This document shows positions 14,325 through 22,872 of a stretch of 38,750 nucleotides of DNA, piece after piece. The stretch lies in the NCBI RefSeq assembly GCF_900142525.1, contig NZ_FRBD01000027.1, positions 1-38,750 on the forward strand. The letters are read 5' to 3'. Position 1 is the stretch's first letter, and every line of letters begins with the position of its first letter. The DNA comes from Xylanibacter ruminicola. Its GTDB lineage: Bacteria; Bacteroidota; Bacteroidia; Bacteroidales; Bacteroidaceae. The translations under genes and the position numbers were made by a program. The notes beneath the pieces were generated by a model that had not been told where the DNA came from, made no database searches, and saw only the letters and a program-made list of their open reading frames with translations.

Positions 14325-14870
14325 ATGAAAAAGGAAATTATAATTTCAGGTTTCGGTGGTCAGGGCGTACTCTCAATGGGTAAGATTCTGGCTTATAGCG
14401 GACTGATGGAGGATAAAGAGGTAACTTGGATGCCTGCCTACGGTCCTGAGCAGCGTGGTGGTACTGCCAACGTTACTGTTATCGTTAGCGACGAGCGTAT
14501 CTCTTCGCCTATCCTGAGCAAGTACGATATCGCAGTAGTACTCAACCAGCCTTCACTCGAGAAGTTCGAGCCAAAGATCAAGCCCGGCGGTATTCTGATT
14601 TACGATGGCTTTGGTATCATCAACAAGCCAACCCGTAAGGATATTACCGTTTACGAGATCAACGCTATGGACAAGGCTGCCGAGATGAAGAACGGTAAGG
14701 TGTTCAACATGATTGTATTGGGTGGACTGCTCAAGGTAGCTCCTGTTGTTAGCGACAAGGGTGTTGAGAAGGCTCTGTTCAAGACTCTGCCTGAGCGTCA
14801 TCACGGATTGATTCCTCTGAATATGGAAGCCCTTAAAGAAGGTGCCAAAATAATCGAAGAGATTAAGTAA
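14325..14870 (+). CDS. 2-oxoacid:ferredoxin oxidoreductase gamma subunit
   Basis: A 181-residue POR/KOR gamma domain. It has IIISGFGGQGVLSMGKILAYSG (about 4-25), the glycine-rich signature, and MPAYGPEQRGGTANVTVIVSD. It completes the four-subunit enzyme that starts at 12083. The 151-base gap before it holds a repeat hairpin, but a rho-independent terminator after it marks the operon end. Confidence 0.94.
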   Translation: MKKEIIISGFGGQGVLSMGKILAYSGLMEDKEVTWMPAYGPEQRGGTANVTVIVSDERISSPILSKYDIAVVLNQPSLEKFEPKIKPGGILIYDGFGIINKPTRKDITVYEINAMDKAAEMKNGKVFNMIVLGGLLKVAPVVSDKGVEKALFKTLPERHHGLIPLNMEALKEGAKIIEEIK

Positions 14871-14891
14871 GCAATCAACCGCATAGCAAGT

Positions 14892-14925
14892 AATCCCTCG
14901 CCAACTACGGCGGGGGATTTTTTTT
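14892..14925 (+). terminator. Rho-independent terminator after the oxidoreductase operon
   Basis: AATCCCTCGCC (14892-14902) pairs with GGCGGGGGATT (14909-14919), with a six-base loop and a T-run to 14925. Confidence 0.9.
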
Positions 14926-14945
14926 GTGGAAAAAAGACGTATTTA

Positions 14946-14976
14946 TTTGCATTTTGCGTATAAATGCTTAACTTTG
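14946..14976 (+). promoter_or_regulatory. Promoter of the tricorn-type protease gene
   Basis: TTTG (14946-14949), 19 bases, TAACTTTG (14969-14976). It leaves a leader of about 45 bases. Confidence 0.8.
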
Positions 14977-15028
14977 CACACGATTTTGGTTAGATTACAA
15001 GCACAACAAATAAACTTTAAAAAACGTG

Positions 15029-18000
15029 ATGAAAACTGGTAAATTAATTTTGGCTGCTGGCCTCCTGATGGCGGGGCTTAGCGCGCATGCCGAAGAAGGA
15101 CCGCTATGGATGCGGTACACAGCCATCTCGCCCGACGGCAAGACTATTGCCTTTTCGTATAAAGGCGATGTTTATACTGTAGCTGCTTCTGGTGGTCAGG
15201 CCCGACAGCTCACCACTAATGCGGCCTACGATGCCTGCCCTGTATGGAGCCCCGATGGCACTAAACTGGCTTTCGCTTCCAGTCGCGAGGGTAGTATGGA
15301 TGTGTATGTGATGGATGCTCAGGGCAGCGAGCCTGTGCGCCTTACTACCAACAGTTCTAACGAGGTGCCAATGGTGTGGCGCGACAACGAGCACGTGCTC
15401 TTCTCGGCTTCATGGATGCCATCGGCTCAGTCTATTCTCTTTCCTGGCGACGATCAGGTTTATGAGGTTAGCATCCATGGTGGTCGCCCACGCATGTTCT
15501 CAACCTTGCCAATGGAGGATATCAGCTTTGCCAAGGATGGTCGTATGTTGTATCACGACTATAAAGGCTATGAGGATCCTTTCCGCAAGCACCATCAGAG
15601 TCCTATCTGTCGCGACATCTGGCTGGTACAGGATGGACACTACACCCGACTGACCGACTTTAAGGGTGAAGACCGCACACCACGTTGGGCCGATGCCAAC
15701 TCGTATTATTACACCAGCGAGGAAGACGGAACCTTTAATGTTTATCGCCGAAATATCGACGGCTCAGGCAAAAAGCAGCTCTCGCACCACAAGATGAATC
15801 CTGTGCGCTATCTCTCTGTAAGCAACGAGGGCACACTCTGTTACAGTCAGAACGGCGAGATTTACACTTTGCGCGAAGGTGCTGAGCCGCAGAAGGTTAA
15901 CATTAGTATTAATGCCGACCGGCAGGATAAAGACTTGATTCGCCAGCTGCGTTCAAGCGGTGTTAACGAAATCAGTCTGTCGCCCGAGGGCAAAGAGGTG
16001 GCCTTTATTCTGCGTGGCGACATCTTTGTAACATCGGTTGAGTATAAGACAACCAAGCAGATTACCAATACACCACAGCAGGAGCGTAGCGTGAACTTTT
16101 CACCCGACGGACGTAGTCTGGTGTATTGTGCCGAGCGTGGAGGTGTTTGGCAGATATATCAGACCAAACTGAAGAATAAGGACGAGAAGCTGTTTACCTA
16201 TGCTACCGCCCTGACTGAGGAGCGACTCACCAACAGCAACGAGACCTCGCTGCAGCCACAGTATAGCCCCGACGGCAAAGAGGTGGCTTACTACAAGAAC
16301 CGTTCAGAACTCTGGGTTATTAACTTGAAGACAGGTCAGGAGCGCAAGGTGCTCGATGGTAAGTACAACTTCTCATACCGCGATGGCGATATCTGGTTTG
16401 AGTGGAGTCCTGACAGCAAGTGGCTGCTGGCTAGCTATATAGGTACTGGTGGTTGGAACAGCAGCGACATAGCCCTGGTAAACGCCAGCGGCAATGGCGA
16501 GGTTCACAATCTTACCGAAAGTGGCTACAACGAGGACGCAGCCCGTTGGGTGCTTGGTGGCAAGGCTATACTCTTTGAGAGCGACCGTGCCGGTTATCGC
16601 AGTCATGGCAGCTGGGGCGCTGAGAGCGACTACTACGTGATGTTCTTCGATGTTGATGCCTACGACCGCTTTACTATGAGTAAGGAGGATAAGGAAATAC
16701 TCGAAGAGGCCGAGAAGGAGGCGAAGAAAGATGAGAAGAAAGACGATAAGGACGGCAAGAAAAAGAACGCCAAGAAGAAGGATAGCAAGAAGAAGCCCGA
16801 GCAGAAACCAAAGGCCGAAAAGCTGCTTACCTTCGACCTCGACAACTGTCGCGATCGCATTGTGCGTGTAACGGATAATTCGGCTCACATGGGCGATGCC
16901 GTGCTTAAGGGCGATACGCTTTATTATCAGGCTTCGTTCGAAGGTGGCTATGACCTCTGGGTGCACTATCTGCGCGAAGATAAGACTGAGTTGCTGATGA
17001 AGGGCGTTGGCGGCGGTCGCATGTATGCCGACAAGAAGTTTAATAACCTGTTTATGGCTTCGAGAGGTGGCATCAAGAAACTAGATCTTGGCAAGAAATC
17101 TACCAAGAATGTTGATTTTGAGACTGTGTTCAACTATCGCCCTTACGAGGAGCGTGCCTACTTGTTCGACCACATCTGGCGCCAGGTAAAGGATAAGTTC
17201 TATGTAGAGAATATACATAACGTGGATTGGGTGGGCTATCGCGACAACTATCGCCGATTCCTGCCTTATATTAACAATGAATACGATTTCAAGGACATGT
17301 TGAGCGAGATGCTTGGCGAGCTGAATGCATCGCACACAGGCGCCCGCTATTATCCTGACGGTGCATCACTCAGTACAGCCACGTTAGGTGTGTTCATCGA
17401 CCAAAACTATCAGGGCGACGGACTGCGTATCGAAGAGGTTATCAAGCGTTCTCCATTGGCACAGAAGAAGACTGGTGTTGTGGCAGGATGCGTGATTGAG
17501 GCCATCGACGGCGTTGCCATCAAGGCCAACGACGACTACTTCCCATTGCTGGATGGTAAGGCAGGTAAGCGCGTACGCCTTAGCATACTGAACCCTGCCA
17601 CAGGTAAGCGCAGCGACGTTACTATCAAGGCCATCAGTCGTGGTACCCAGAACGAGCTGTTGTATAAGCGCTGGGTTGATCGTCAGCGCGAGATGACCGA
17701 CAGTCTCTCAGGTGGCAAACTGGCTTATGTGCATGTAAAGGCTATGGACAGCCCAAGCTATCGTACCGTTTATCGCGAACTGCTTAGCGACAAGAACCGC
17801 AACCGTGTGGCAGCTGTTGTCGACGAGCGTCATAATGGTGGCGGCTGGTTGCACGATGATCTGTGCACCCTGCTCAGCGGTAAGCAGTATCAGGATTTTG
17901 TGCCTCATGGCAAGTATGTGGGTTCCGACCCCTATAACAAGTGGGTAAAGCCATCGTGCGTGCTGATGTGCGAAGATGACTATAGCAACGGTCATGGTTT

Positions 18001-18259
18001 TCCATGGGTGTATAAGGAACTTAAGATAGGCAAGCTGATAGGTACACCCGTAGCTGGTACTATGACTGCCGTTTGGTGGGAGACCTTGCAGAACGGTATG
18101 ATATTTGGTATTCCTCAGGTGGGTTGTCGCGATATGCGTGGTGTGTTCGGCGAGAATACAACACTCTATCCCGATATCGAGGTGTATAACACCCCCGAGG
18201 ATTACATCAACGGTCGCGACCGTCAGCTGGAGCGCGCCGTTCAGGAGATGCTTCGTTAA
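15029..18259 (+). CDS. Tricorn-like S41 serine protease, exported
   Basis: A 1,076-residue protease of the tricorn family, expected to degrade peptides. A signal peptide (MKTGKLILAAGLLMAGLSAHA) implies export to the periplasm. Two beta-propeller regions follow (about 25-540), with repeated SPDGK/SPDGT blades. Residues about 550-600 are a Lys/Glu/Asp-rich low-complexity linker. Then come a helical S41 N-domain with the catalytic-type His in NASHTG (His769), a PDZ domain (about 785-860) and the S41 domain with Ser986 in DDYSNGHGF. ATG 15029 is used; an adjacent GTG at 15026 is less likely. Monocistronic; its stop shares bases with the convergent cobT stop. Confidence 0.9.
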   Translation: MKTGKLILAAGLLMAGLSAHAEEGPLWMRYTAISPDGKTIAFSYKGDVYTVAASGGQARQLTTNAAYDACPVWSPDGTKLAFASSREGSMDVYVMDAQGSEPVRLTTNSSNEVPMVWRDNEHVLFSASWMPSAQSILFPGDDQVYEVSIHGGRPRMFSTLPMEDISFAKDGRMLYHDYKGYEDPFRKHHQSPICRDIWLVQDGHYTRLTDFKGEDRTPRWADANSYYYTSEEDGTFNVYRRNIDGSGKKQLSHHKMNPVRYLSVSNEGTLCYSQNGEIYTLREGAEPQKVNISINADRQDKDLIRQLRSSGVNEISLSPEGKEVAFILRGDIFVTSVEYKTTKQITNTPQQERSVNFSPDGRSLVYCAERGGVWQIYQTKLKNKDEKLFTYATALTEERLTNSNETSLQPQYSPDGKEVAYYKNRSELWVINLKTGQERKVLDGKYNFSYRDGDIWFEWSPDSKWLLASYIGTGGWNSSDIALVNASGNGEVHNLTESGYNEDAARWVLGGKAILFESDRAGYRSHGSWGAESDYYVMFFDVDAYDRFTMSKEDKEILEEAEKEAKKDEKKDDKDGKKKNAKKKDSKKKPEQKPKAEKLLTFDLDNCRDRIVRVTDNSAHMGDAVLKGDTLYYQASFEGGYDLWVHYLREDKTELLMKGVGGGRMYADKKFNNLFMASRGGIKKLDLGKKSTKNVDFETVFNYRPYEERAYLFDHIWRQVKDKFYVENIHNVDWVGYRDNYRRFLPYINNEYDFKDMLSEMLGELNASHTGARYYPDGASLSTATLGVFIDQNYQGDGLRIEEVIKRSPLAQKKTGVVAGCVIEAIDGVAIKANDDYFPLLDGKAGKRVRLSILNPATGKRSDVTIKAISRGTQNELLYKRWVDRQREMTDSLSGGKLAYVHVKAMDSPSYRTVYRELLSDKNRNRVAAVVDERHNGGGWLHDDLCTLLSGKQYQDFVPHGKYVGSDPYNKWVKPSCVLMCEDDYSNGHGFPWVYKELKIGKLIGTPVAGTMTAVWWETLQNGMIFGIPQVGCRDMRGVFGENTTLYPDIEVYNTPEDYINGRDRQLERAVQEMLR

Positions 18260-19302
18260 AAATACTTGGTGATGTTAGCGTTGCTGAAGTTGTTCATCTC
18301 GTTGATCATGCGTACAGCTGAGTCGATGATGGGGAATGCACATAGCGCTCCGGTTCCTTCGCCAAGGCGCAGACCAAGATGGAGTAGAGGCTTGGCATCC
18401 ACCATGTCTAGCATCAGCTTGTGGCCGCTCTCATCGCCACAATGAGTAAATATCATGTAATCCTTTGCCGCTGGATATAGCTTAATAGCGGCCAGCGCGC
18501 AGGCTGTCATAATAAAGCCGTCGACTAGTATCACCAGATGCTTCTCGGCGGCTTTTAGCATAGCGCCGATAGCTGCAATCATCTCGAAACCGCCGAAGTA
18601 GGCGAGTGGGGTGTTGGGGGAATGGTGATTGGTGTTGGCGTGATAGTTGGCTACAGCTTTTGATAATATTTCGTATTTGTGGCGGATGCCTGGGGTGTCG
18701 AGACCTGCGCCAGCGCCGATACAATCTTTCAGAGGAATGTCGCCAAACAGATGCATCCAAATGCTTGAGGGCGAGGTGTTGGCGATACCCATCTCGCCGA
18801 TACATAGCACCTTGCAACCTTCGGCGATACAATCATCCACCATATCGCTACCTATCTGGATGGCTTGGACGAATTCTACCTCACTCATGGCTGGTTCGTA
18901 GAGAAAGTTCTTAGTGCCACGAGCTATCTTGCGATGGATGATGCCTTCGATACCTGATAAATCATAGTCTACGCCTACATCTATTATTCGCAACTTAAAT
19001 CCATGCTGTCGGCAGAACATATTCACGCCGCCTCCGCCGTGGGTAAAGTTGATCATCTGCTGCCAGGTAACCTCGCGAGGAGACACGCTCACACCTTCGC
19101 GCTCTATGCCGTGGTCGCCGCCAAATAGCAAATGACAGGGATGAGCCAGCGATGGCTCTAATGTCTGCTGAATCAAGCAGATCTGCATAGCCAACTCTTC
19201 CAGACGACCTAACGAGCCCTTGGGCTTATTCAGGTTGTCTATCTTCTGCTGTATTGCTGTTTGCAGCGATTTGTCTGTAGGTTGTATATCAAAAACCAGC
19301 AT
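18256..19302 (-). CDS. cobT: Nicotinate-nucleotide:dimethylbenzimidazole phosphoribosyltransferase
   Basis: Makes alpha-ribazole phosphate, activating the lower ligand of cobalamin. Seen: NLNKPKGSLGRLEELA near the N-terminus, FGGDHGIEREGVS, GEMGIANTSPSS, DTPGIRHK and the catalytic Glu in RLGEGTGALCAFP near the C-terminus. The 348 residues are normal. It is the third gene of cobS-cobU-cobT on the minus strand, 52 bases after cobU. That gap holds the 32-bp dispersed repeat flanked by AATGTTTAATCTT copies. Confidence 0.95.
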   Translation of the reverse strand: MLVFDIQPTDKSLQTAIQQKIDNLNKPKGSLGRLEELAMQICLIQQTLEPSLAHPCHLLFGGDHGIEREGVSVSPREVTWQQMINFTHGGGGVNMFCRQHGFKLRIIDVGVDYDLSGIEGIIHRKIARGTKNFLYEPAMSEVEFVQAIQIGSDMVDDCIAEGCKVLCIGEMGIANTSPSSIWMHLFGDIPLKDCIGAGAGLDTPGIRHKYEILSKAVANYHANTNHHSPNTPLAYFGGFEMIAAIGAMLKAAEKHLVILVDGFIMTACALAAIKLYPAAKDYMIFTHCGDESGHKLMLDMVDAKPLLHLGLRLGEGTGALCAFPIIDSAVRMINEMNNFSNANITKYF

Positions 19303-19319
19303 TTTAATGTTTAATCTTT

Positions 19320-19351
19320 CGCTCGGCTTTGCCGCTTGGCATCGCCAAGAA
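19320..19351. repeat. Dispersed 32-bp repeat between cobU and cobT
   Basis: Begins CGCTCGGCTTTGCCGCTTGG and ends GCCAAGAA. It is flanked by AATGTTTAATCTT on the left and AATGTTTAATGTTTAATCTT on the right, as if inserted into, or having duplicated, a short tandem array. Confidence 0.75.
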
Positions 19352-19354
19352 TGT

Positions 19355-19867
19355 TTAATGTTTAATCTTCACCGCTATCCCGCTCACCATCAGTATCACT
19401 TCATCAGCCTTCTGGGCTATGTATTGGTTCATCCAACCTTGCAGGTCGGTAAACTTGCGTTGCAGCTGGTTGGTGCTCACACCGCCCAGCCCAATCTCGT
19501 TGGTCACAAAAATGTAGGTGGCATCGTGCTGGGTAAATGCGTCGAACTCTTTCTTAGCTTCGCTAAGTGTCTTATCTACTTCAGAATCAAGCTGATAAAA
19601 AAGATTGGTTAACCAAAGCGTGATGCAGTCTATCACCACCACGTGCCCTGTCATGTCATGCTTCGACAGATGAATCTCCTCCTCTATATTGGTCCACTCA
19701 GGGCCTCGGCGCTCTTGATGTTTCTTCACTCTCTCGCGAAACTCATCATCCCAGATGTGGGCTGTAGCCAGATAAACAGGGTGGCTACTCAGCGATAACG
19801 CCAGCTCCTCAGCCTTGGTACTCTTGCCCGAACGCTGTCCGCCTGTAATCAAAATAATCTTCTTCAT
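19355..19867 (-). CDS. cobU: Adenosylcobinamide kinase/guanylyltransferase
   Basis: Phosphorylates adenosylcobinamide and adds GMP to give adenosylcobinamide-GDP. The N-terminal P-loop is ITGGQRSGKSTKAEELA. HQERRGPEWTNIEE contains the family's guanylylated His. VVIDCITLWLTNLF and VTNEIGLGGVS follow. It has 170 residues from ATG 19867, which overlaps the cobS stop as ATGA; an in-frame TTG at 19876 is rejected. Downstream of cobS and upstream of cobT; no cobC phosphatase is in the cluster. Confidence 0.95.
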   Translation of the reverse strand: MKKIILITGGQRSGKSTKAEELALSLSSHPVYLATAHIWDDEFRERVKKHQERRGPEWTNIEEEIHLSKHDMTGHVVVIDCITLWLTNLFYQLDSEVDKTLSEAKKEFDAFTQHDATYIFVTNEIGLGGVSTNQLQRKFTDLQGWMNQYIAQKADEVILMVSGIAVKIKH

Positions 19868-20643
19868 TGTGCACAAACCACTAAATAAATCGATAGTTCA
19901 ACCAGCAGACAAACGGCTCCGCAGCAGTCGCCCGTATAGCCGTGAATCCTGCGCCAGATGAGCAGGTAGAGGAAATACATCACCAGAGCGGGGATGAAGA
20001 TAATCAGGTCCCAACGAATGCCTGTATACCAGATGTATGCTGCCATGGGCAAGAGTCCCTGAACAGCCAGACTTACGCCTGCCTGCCAACTGATTTTGCG
20101 ATAGATGGTCTTGTTCTTTGCCTCGTCTTCGCGTCGGGCGTATGGCATCATCGTGATGAGTTGCGATGTCACCATCTTCGAGTATGGATCGGCAGCCAGA
20201 ATGGTGAGTGCTGCCAGTTCGGGTGTCATCGAGAGCAAGGCTGCTGCCAGTAGCAGTTCGTAGCATATCAGTCCGATAACGCCGTAGGTGCCAATGTGCG
20301 AATCCTTCATGATAACCAGGATGCGTTCGCGATTGCTGCCGCCGCCACCGAATCCGTCGAGGAAGTCGGCCAGACCGTCCTCGTGCAGAGCGCCTGTCAC
20401 CAACAGTCTTACCACGATGGCCAGCACTACGGCTACCGTATATGGCAGATACCAACTGCCAAAGTAGAGTGTGGCTGCCATTGCGCTACCGGTAATCCAT
20501 CCGGCCAGAGGCCAATGCTCTACTACCGTTTGATAGCACTCCTTTGGTGGCTGATGTAGTCGCCAGAAGGGCAGTCGTGTAAAGAATATCAGCGCCGCCC
20601 AAATGCGGTCGTACCAATGCGTCTGATCAATATTTAATTGCAT
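19864..20643 (-). CDS. cobS: Adenosylcobinamide-GDP ribazoletransferase (cobalamin synthase)
   Basis: Integral membrane enzyme joining adenosylcobinamide-GDP to alpha-ribazole (phosphate), the last assembly step. It has FFTRLPFW near the start, the acidic metal-binding motif LHEDGLADFLDGFGGG at about 90-106, and several hydrophobic segments. Its 259 residues are typical. First gene of cobS-cobU-cobT, with its promoter 20 bases upstream, divergent from the substrate-binding protein gene. Confidence 0.95.
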   Translation of the reverse strand: MQLNIDQTHWYDRIWAALIFFTRLPFWRLHQPPKECYQTVVEHWPLAGWITGSAMAATLYFGSWYLPYTVAVVLAIVVRLLVTGALHEDGLADFLDGFGGGGSNRERILVIMKDSHIGTYGVIGLICYELLLAAALLSMTPELAALTILAADPYSKMVTSQLITMMPYARREDEAKNKTIYRKISWQAGVSLAVQGLLPMAAYIWYTGIRWDLIIFIPALVMYFLYLLIWRRIHGYTGDCCGAVCLLVELSIYLVVCAQ

Positions 20644-20657
20644 ATAATTCTATTTTG

Positions 20658-20694
20658 TTGGCAAAGATACAAAAACTTTTTGTACTTTTGCAAT
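20658..20694. promoter_or_regulatory. Interlocked divergent promoters for cobSUT and btuF-like gene
   Basis: Minus strand: ATTG (plus 20691-20694), 21 bases, TATCTTTG (plus 20662-20669). Plus strand: TTGG (20658-20661), 21 bases, TACTTTTG (20683-20690). The boxes interleave, so polymerase could occupy only one direction at a time. Confidence 0.7.
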
Positions 20695-20718
20695 CAGAAA
20701 TCAATATATTATAAAAAG

Positions 20719-21828
20719 GTGAAGAAAATATCTTGTATTATAGTAACGCTGGCTTTGCTTTGCGGATGTGTGGGTAAGAATGGCAAGAACCAGACACAGA
20801 ATGCCGATGCTAATGCTGATTCTGCGGCAGCCATCACAGTAAAATATGCCAAAGAATTTAGTGTTCGTGATACAGCTGGTATCCGATTGGTAGATATAGG
20901 CGATAAGTATCATTTTGCGTTGACAAAGACGGATGCTGATGTTCCTAAGGAATATACTAAGATTCAGGTGCCTATCGAGCGAACCATCTGTATGACGGCT
21001 CTACAGCTATCAAACTTTACCATTCTCGATGCCCACGATGTGGTTAAAGGCATCACGGGTACAAAGAATCTGTTTAACAAGGACATTCTGAAACGTGTGA
21101 AGGATGGAAGGATTGTTAAGATTGGCATGGAGGGTAATTTCGATACCGAAATGGTGCTTGCTGCTAATCCGCAGGTGATATTGATTTCGCCATCGAAGCG
21201 TGGCGGCTACGATGCTATCAAGGAAACAGGTATCACATTGATTCCTCATCTGGGATATCAGGAACTCGATCCACTAGGACAGGCCGAATGGATTAAGTTT
21301 GTGGGTATGCTTATTGGCAAGGAAAAGGAAGCAAATGAGGTGTTTGCCGGTATAGAAAAGCGATATAACGAACTGAAAGAGAAAACGCAAAAGGTTGAAA
21401 ATCGCCCAACGGTACTGAGTGGCGAGATGCATTATGGCAACTGGCATGCAGTTGGCGGCAAGAACTATCTGGCACAGATATTCCGCGATGCAGGAGCCGA
21501 TTATGTGATTAACGACGATGAGACAAGCGGAGAGAATCTGGAGTTCGAGAAGATTTACTCTATTGCAGCCAATGCCGATTACTGGCGTATTCTGAATAGC
21601 TATCCCGATGAGTTCTCTTACGAAGCCCTGAAAGCTTCAGAGCCTCGCAACGAACTGTTCAAGTCGTTCAAGGAAAATAAGGTGATATATTGTAATATGA
21701 AGAAGACGCCTTATTACGAAATCTCGCCTGTTAAGCCCGATGTGCTGTTGAAGGACTTTGTTGCCATCTTCCATCCAGAGTTGATTGAGTCTGATTATAA
21801 GCCTGTTTTCTATCAGTTATTGAAATAG
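20719..21828 (+). CDS. BtuF-type ABC transporter substrate-binding lipoprotein
   Basis: Binds a corrinoid or chelated metal and delivers it to a FecCD permease. From GTG 20719 the protein starts with KKISCIIVTLALLCGC, a lipoprotein signal with Cys17 in the lipobox. A TroA/BtuF-like fold follows, with ERTICMTALQLSNFTILDAHD, MEGNFDTEMVLAANPQVILIS and HYGNWHAVGGKNYLAQIFRDAGADY. The upstream in-frame ATG at 20638 is rejected because it precedes the promoter. Cobalamin as substrate is inferred from the neighbouring cob genes; siderophore or haem binding cannot be excluded. The permease gene follows after 17 bases. Confidence 0.85.
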   Translation: MKKISCIIVTLALLCGCVGKNGKNQTQNADANADSAAAITVKYAKEFSVRDTAGIRLVDIGDKYHFALTKTDADVPKEYTKIQVPIERTICMTALQLSNFTILDAHDVVKGITGTKNLFNKDILKRVKDGRIVKIGMEGNFDTEMVLAANPQVILISPSKRGGYDAIKETGITLIPHLGYQELDPLGQAEWIKFVGMLIGKEKEANEVFAGIEKRYNELKEKTQKVENRPTVLSGEMHYGNWHAVGGKNYLAQIFRDAGADYVINDDETSGENLEFEKIYSIAANADYWRILNSYPDEFSYEALKASEPRNELFKSFKENKVIYCNMKKTPYYEISPVKPDVLLKDFVAIFHPELIESDYKPVFYQLLK

Positions 21829-21845
21829 AACCTACGGATTAATTT

Positions 21846-22871
21846 ATGAGAGCCTCCAGATTTATAGTCCTTTTGATTGGTATCGTTGTTCTGGCGATTG
21901 TTAATCTGCTATTGGGATCGGTCGAGATTCCTGTGGCTGATGTATGCCGGATTCTTGTTGGAGGCGAGTCAAACGAAATATGGACTAACATTATCTGGAA
22001 ATCACGCCTACCACAGGCATTAACAGCTATAGTTGCCGGTGCGGGTCTTGCTGTTAGCGGTCTGCAGATGCAAACCGTTTTCCGCAATCCGTTGGCAGGC
22101 CCTTCGGTACTTGGTATTTCTAACGGTTCTGCTCTTGGCGTTGCCTTTGTGGTGTTGCTTTCTGGCAGAATCGGCGGTGTGGCTTTAAGTCGTCTTGGCT
22201 ACCTTGGCGATGCGGCTATGAGTGTAGCAGCTATCATCGGTGCACTAGCTGTTCTGATGCTGATAGTATGGTTGTCGCAGAAGGTAAAAGGCAATGTCAC
22301 CTTATTAATTATAGGTGTGATGATAGGCTATCTGGCTAATGCTATCATCGGCGTGCTGAAATTCCTGTCACCAGAAGAGGACGTAAAGTCGTTTGTAGTC
22401 TGGGGCTTGGGTTCGTTCTCTCGAGTTTCTGGCGATGAGATGATACTCTTTGTGGTGCTGATGTGCGTACTGTTGCCTTTGGCTTGTCTGCTGGTGAAGT
22501 CAATGAATCTCCTGCTGTTAGGCGATCGTTATGCGGCTAATCTAGGCTTGAATATCAAGCGTGCCCGATTGCTAGTCATTGTCAGCTCGGGTGTGTTGGT
22601 AGCTATCGTTACAGCCTATTGCGGACCAATCATGTTCATTGGTCTGGCGGTACCACATCTGGCCCGAGCCATCTTCCGTAGCAGCGATCATTGCGTGTTG
22701 ATGCCTGCCACGATGCTTTGTGGTGCAGCATTAGCATTGGTTTGTAATCTGATAGCCCGTATGCCTGGATTTGAGGGCGCTCTACCTGTCAACTCTGTCA
22801 CCGCTTTGGTTGGTGCTCCCGTGATAGCAGCCGTTCTGTTCCGTCGCCGAAAGGACGAAGTTAACGAGTAA
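21846..22871 (+). CDS. FecCD/BtuC-type ABC permease
   Basis: A 341-residue polytopic permease of the BtuC/FecCD family, expected to have ten membrane segments. Typical motifs: WKSRLPQALTAIVAGAGLAVSG, MQTVFRNPLAGPSVLGISNG, GLGSFS, AANLGLN and GPIMFIGLAVPHLAR. It pairs with the lipoprotein upstream. The usual ATPase gene (btuD) is missing: the next gene ends 1 base away on the opposite strand, so an ATPase must come from elsewhere. Confidence 0.92.
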   Translation: MRASRFIVLLIGIVVLAIVNLLLGSVEIPVADVCRILVGGESNEIWTNIIWKSRLPQALTAIVAGAGLAVSGLQMQTVFRNPLAGPSVLGISNGSALGVAFVVLLSGRIGGVALSRLGYLGDAAMSVAAIIGALAVLMLIVWLSQKVKGNVTLLIIGVMIGYLANAIIGVLKFLSPEEDVKSFVVWGLGSFSRVSGDEMILFVVLMCVLLPLACLLVKSMNLLLLGDRYAANLGLNIKRARLLVIVSSGVLVAIVTAYCGPIMFIGLAVPHLARAIFRSSDHCVLMPATMLCGAALALVCNLIARMPGFEGALPVNSVTALVGAPVIAAVLFRRRKDEVNE

Positions 22872-22872
22872 G

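Noticed and set aside
16373..16966. A 197-codon hydrophobic antisense frame in the protease gene
   Set aside because: It arises from the Lys/Glu-rich linker read backwards (Leu/Phe runs), not from a membrane protein gene.
20638..20718. Upstream ATG extension of the substrate-binding lipoprotein
   Set aside because: It would begin before the promoter -7 box and would bury the lipoprotein signal 27 residues inside.
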